The translations under genes and the position numbers were made by a program. A stretch of DNA of 8,737 bases from positions 1 through 8,737 of the forward strand of contig DWYO01000109.1 in assembly GCA_019118725.1 (NCBI GenBank). The letters run 5' to 3'. This document shows positions 7,123 to 8,737 of the stretch, one piece after another. The notes beneath the pieces are model-generated. The model was not told the DNA's origin, did not search any database, and saw only the letters and a program-made list of their open reading frames with translations. Positions within the stretch are counted from its first letter, which is position 1; the number at the start of each line of letters is the position of its first letter. The DNA comes from Candidatus Parabacteroides intestinavium. Lineage in GTDB: Bacteria; Bacteroidota; Bacteroidia; Bacteroidales; Tannerellaceae.

Positions 7123-7190
7123 ACTAAGAAGCTGTTTGGAATTTATTCCAGCATAAATATTTTCCGAAGAAATTCAAAACAGCTTCTAAA
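7123..7190 (-). mobile_element. MITE-like inverted-repeat element, internally deleted copy
   Basis: The ends AGAAGCTGTTTG... (7127-7148) and its partner (7166-7187) are 22-bp imperfect inverted repeats with two mismatches around a 17-nt loop. Its reverse complement matches both ends of the element at 8557-8737, with one mismatch at 8590, and lacks 113 bp of that copy's core. There is no room for a transposase. AACTAA occurs on both sides (7122-7127, 7192-7197) but does not abut the repeat symmetrically, so I do not claim a target duplication. It lies about 12 nt upstream of the lipoprotein Shine-Dalgarno sequence. Confidence 0.75.
7135..7165 (+). promoter_or_regulatory. Weak promoter candidate inside the repeat element
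   Basis: TTTG (7135-7138), a 19-nt spacer and TATTTTCC (7158-7165) fit the Bacteroidetes promoter layout, but the -7 box deviates at its last two positions. It is the only TTTG with acceptable spacing in the 190 bp before the lipoprotein gene, so the unit may be transcribed from within the inserted repeat. Confidence 0.25.
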
Positions 7191-7211
7191 GAACTAAAAA
7201 ATAAGGTGATG

Positions 7212-7853
7212 ATGAAAAAGAAGAATCTGATGTGTTTGTTTCTCGCGGGAACCGCTTTATTGAGCAGTTGCGAGAAGGATCCGGACTTGAGCGAGATGGA
7301 CGGAGATTTTACCGTCTATACGCAATATGACTCGGATATGGACTTTGGCGGAGCTTCGACCTATTATCTGCCGGATAGTATCTTGACCACCGGACAAGGC
7401 ATGCAAGCTGCTTATTGGAAGGATGAGAACGCGCAGACCCTGATCTCGCAAGTGAAAGAGGAGATGGACGGGCGCGGTTACACACGGAGCACGGAAAAAA
7501 CGGGTGCCGATTTGGGGGTGCAAATTACGTATATTGAAAATACCGTCAATATGGTAGGTTTCACCGGAGGCTATTGGGATGGCTGGTGGGATCCTTATTA
7601 TTGGGGGCCCTTCTGGGGCGGAGGATGGTATTATCCTTTCCCGATATCCTATCAATACAATACGGGAAATATTGTGTTGGAACTGGTAGACTTGCGTGAT
7701 TCGGATGAGGGTGAATCCGGGAAGCATCTGCCCGTGGTTTGGCTGGCCAATAGCGAAGGCATGCTTTCGGGAAGTACGCGTATTGACTTGACTCTTGTAC
7801 AACGTGCTATTGCGCAATCGTTTACCCAATCGTCTTACATTCAGAAACAATAA
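7212..7853 (+). CDS. DUF4136-like outer-envelope lipoprotein
   Basis: A 213-aa predicted lipoprotein of unknown function. MKKKNLMCLFLAGTALLSSC is a type II signal peptide with lipobox LSSC and lipidated C20. The mature part resembles DUF4136: an early beta segment with VYTQYDSDMDFGGASTYYLP (~35-54), a helix ending MDGRGYTR (~85-92), ADLGVQITYIEN (~99-110), a strikingly Gly/Trp/Tyr/Pro-rich segment (~116-148, GYWDGWWDPYYWGPFWGGG), then TGNIVLELVDLRDS and a C-terminal helix. GTG 7206 and ATG 7209 are also in frame; I chose ATG 7212 because AAGG ends about 5 nt before it, a workable spacing. The gene is followed after 12 nt by a beta-barrel gene, so the two are probably one operon and may act together at the outer membrane. 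Its immediate upstream DNA is a repeat element. Confidence 0.88.
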   Translation: MKKKNLMCLFLAGTALLSSCEKDPDLSEMDGDFTVYTQYDSDMDFGGASTYYLPDSILTTGQGMQAAYWKDENAQTLISQVKEEMDGRGYTRSTEKTGADLGVQITYIENTVNMVGFTGGYWDGWWDPYYWGPFWGGGWYYPFPISYQYNTGNIVLELVDLRDSDEGESGKHLPVVWLANSEGMLSGSTRIDLTLVQRAIAQSFTQSSYIQKQ

Positions 7854-7858
7854 GGAGG
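7854..7858 (+). promoter_or_regulatory. Strong Shine-Dalgarno sequence for the beta-barrel gene
   Basis: GGAGG directly follows the lipoprotein stop codon and lies 7 nt before ATG 7866. This is close to ideal and stands out because most starts in this window have weak or no such motif. It suggests independent re-initiation on a shared transcript. Confidence 0.75.
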
Positions 7859-7865
7859 AATAGGT

Positions 7866-8486
7866 ATGAAAAAGAATATAATAGGCTGGGGTATTGCTTG
7901 CTTGTCTTTGATGTGTTGGAATGTAGAGGCCCGTTCTTTTACAGATGATCTGAGCTTTAATTTGGATTGGCAGATGAATGCGCCCATAGGTACGGATTAT
8001 GCCGATAAAATCAGCGGATGGGGTATGAGTCTGGATGCGGGGTATGAAGTGACGCCGGACTGGACGGTAGGTCTTTTTGCCGCATTTCATACGAACCATC
8101 GCTATGTAGGAAGGGAAACTTTTCCGTTATCTTCGACCGAGACATTGACCACCGATCAGCAACAATCCGCATTTCAAGTACCGTTCGGGGCCTTCGGACG
8201 TTATTATCTGTATGATAATGGATATATCCGTCCTTATGTGGCCGGAAAGGTGGGAGCGATGTATGAGCAAAACACCACGTATCTGAATACGACCGGCTAT
8301 TACGAACGTCCGTGGGGATTCTATGTGTCTCCGGAAATCGGAATGAATATCAATCCGAAGCGCTATCATCGTTACGGGTTTCATGTCGCCCTTTATTATA
8401 GCTATGCGACCAATCAAACCAATCTCTTCAATTATGTAGAGAACGGGCGCAATAATATCGGTTTCCGACTGGGTGTCTGTTTTTGA
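7866..8486 (+). CDS. Small outer membrane beta-barrel protein
   Basis: A 206-aa predicted outer membrane protein, function unknown. The signal peptide MKKNIIGWGIACLSLMCWNVEA likely ends at A22 (VEA|RS). The mature ~184 residues show amphipathic strands with alternating aromatics and small residues, such as GWGMSLDAGYEV, WTVGLFAAFHTN, VPFGAFGRYYLY, IRPYVAGKVGAMY, WGFYVSPEIGMNI, YGFHVALYYSY and IGFRLGVCF, ending in phenylalanine as outer membrane barrels do. The count is consistent with an eight-strand OmpA/OmpW/OmpX-like barrel, but I cannot name the exact family. No periplasmic OmpA-type domain follows. It sits 12 nt after the lipoprotein gene with a strong GGAGG site and is followed by an intrinsic terminator. 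A structural or porin-like role is inference. Confidence 0.87.
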   Translation: MKKNIIGWGIACLSLMCWNVEARSFTDDLSFNLDWQMNAPIGTDYADKISGWGMSLDAGYEVTPDWTVGLFAAFHTNHRYVGRETFPLSSTETLTTDQQQSAFQVPFGAFGRYYLYDNGYIRPYVAGKVGAMYEQNTTYLNTTGYYERPWGFYVSPEIGMNINPKRYHRYGFHVALYYSYATNQTNLFNYVENGRNNIGFRLGVCF

Positions 8487-8508
8487 TTACATCTCATGAC
8501 TTCATAAT

Positions 8509-8547
8509 AAAAGGGTGCAGATTCTTCAAAAAATCTGTGCCCTTTTT
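8509..8547 (+). terminator. Intrinsic terminator of the lipoprotein/beta-barrel unit
   Basis: AAAAGGGTGCAGATT (8509-8523) pairs with AATCTGTGCCCTTTT (8532-8546) over 15 positions, two of them G-U wobbles, around an 8-nt loop; a run of five T ends the stem at 8547. It begins 22 nt after the barrel stop codon. The A-tract on the other side would let it work for minus-strand transcription too. Confidence 0.88.
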
Positions 8548-8556
8548 GGTTTCTGT

Positions 8557-8737
8557 TTTAGAAGCTGTTTTGAATTTCTTCGGAAAATAGTTATGCAGCT
8601 TTTTTTAAATTTGTTTCCGGTCTTTTTCCCCGTTCTTATTCGTCACATAGCCCGCTATGCTCCTCATAAGAACAAATAAAAATCCTCGAAAACATTCTTT
8701 ACAAAAAGCTGGAATAAATTCCAAACAGCTTCTTAGT
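8557..8737 (+). mobile_element. MITE-like long palindromic element, fuller copy (reaches window end)
   Basis: The outer ends, AGAAGCTGTTTTG... at 8560-8581 and its imperfect complement at about 8712-8733, match the 68-bp element at 7123-7190 in opposite orientation. Inside are nested inverted repeats: CAGCTTTTT/AAAAAGCTG (8596-8604, 8703-8711), GTTCTTAT/ATAAGAAC (8632-8639, 8666-8673) and CATAGC/GCTATG (8646-8651, 8654-8659) around a 2-nt loop. With gaps the two halves align almost throughout, so the whole 181 bp is one imperfect palindrome. It has no open reading frame. The true right boundary may lie beyond the window. Confidence 0.75.

Larger units (their letters stand above)
6457..7211. 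other. Intergenic region between divergent units
   Basis: No credible protein gene or structured RNA gene is recognised in these 755 bp. The left end holds the exporter promoter and its candidate regulator site. The stretch 6561-6765 is AT-rich; I see only a weak imperfect hairpin at 6721-6746 (CTTAT/ATAAG ends). A 9-bp direct repeat lies at 6766-6797, a four-copy inverted/direct repeat cluster at 6908-6987, a 7-bp inverted repeat at 6991-7025 and a MITE-like element at 7123-7190. The promoter for the plus-strand unit is not clear. Confidence 0.7.

Noticed and set aside
7257..8099. 280-aa minus-strand open frame opposite the lipoprotein and barrel genes
   Set aside because: It overlaps two genes with clear signal peptides and family features; its translation is basic, rich in Ile/Arg/His and without recognisable domains, as expected of an antisense shadow.

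Overview
The window reads as chromosomal DNA from a Bacteroidales bacterium. Bacteroides or Parabacteroides is my guess; the genus cannot be fixed from sequence alone. The support is: LytS/LytT-type two-component genes, a MacAB-like exporter with ATPase and permease on separate genes, a DUF4136-type lipoprotein, and upstream boxes fitting the Bacteroidetes promoter pattern (TTTG, about 19-21 nt, TAnnTTTG) better than the E. coli one.

Positions 1-6508, all on the minus strand, look like one six-gene unit. Transcription order is: TolC-like outer membrane channel (6456-5140), MacA-like periplasmic adaptor (5029-3803), MacB-type ATPase (3806-3057), MacB/FtsX-type permease (3055-1835), LytS-type histidine kinase (1787-681) and LytTR response regulator (709-5). 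Junctions are tight: ATGA overlap, 1-nt gap, 47-nt gap, 29-nt overlap. The exceptions are the 110-nt outer membrane/adaptor gap, which holds a strong GC-rich hairpin, and the kinase leader, which holds a possible secondary promoter. The first three products would span both membranes and periplasm together with the permease as a tripartite efflux pump. The kinase and regulator probably control it, and a pair of direct repeats 21 bp apart just upstream of the predicted first-gene promoter has the geometry of a LytTR binding site. The substrate cannot be read from sequence.

Positions 6457-7211 are a 755-bp AT-rich intergenic region between divergent transcription units. It holds the exporter promoter, the candidate LytTR site, a 9-bp direct repeat (CTTACGTCA twice), an alternating-orientation cluster of four copies of a 15-16 bp sequence, and a 68-bp MITE-like inverted-repeat element.

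Positions 7212-8486, plus strand, encode a two-gene cell-envelope unit: a DUF4136-like lipoprotein and a small outer membrane beta-barrel, 12 nt apart, followed by a clear intrinsic terminator. The unit is bracketed by two related repeat elements in opposite orientation. The right one (181 bp, up to the window end) is a long imperfect palindrome. The left one (68 bp) is the same element without its 113-bp core and lies directly upstream of the lipoprotein ribosome binding site.

I see no wholly new protein system. The most unusual material is non-coding: the palindromic element pair, the four-copy repeat cluster, and the putative regulator site.
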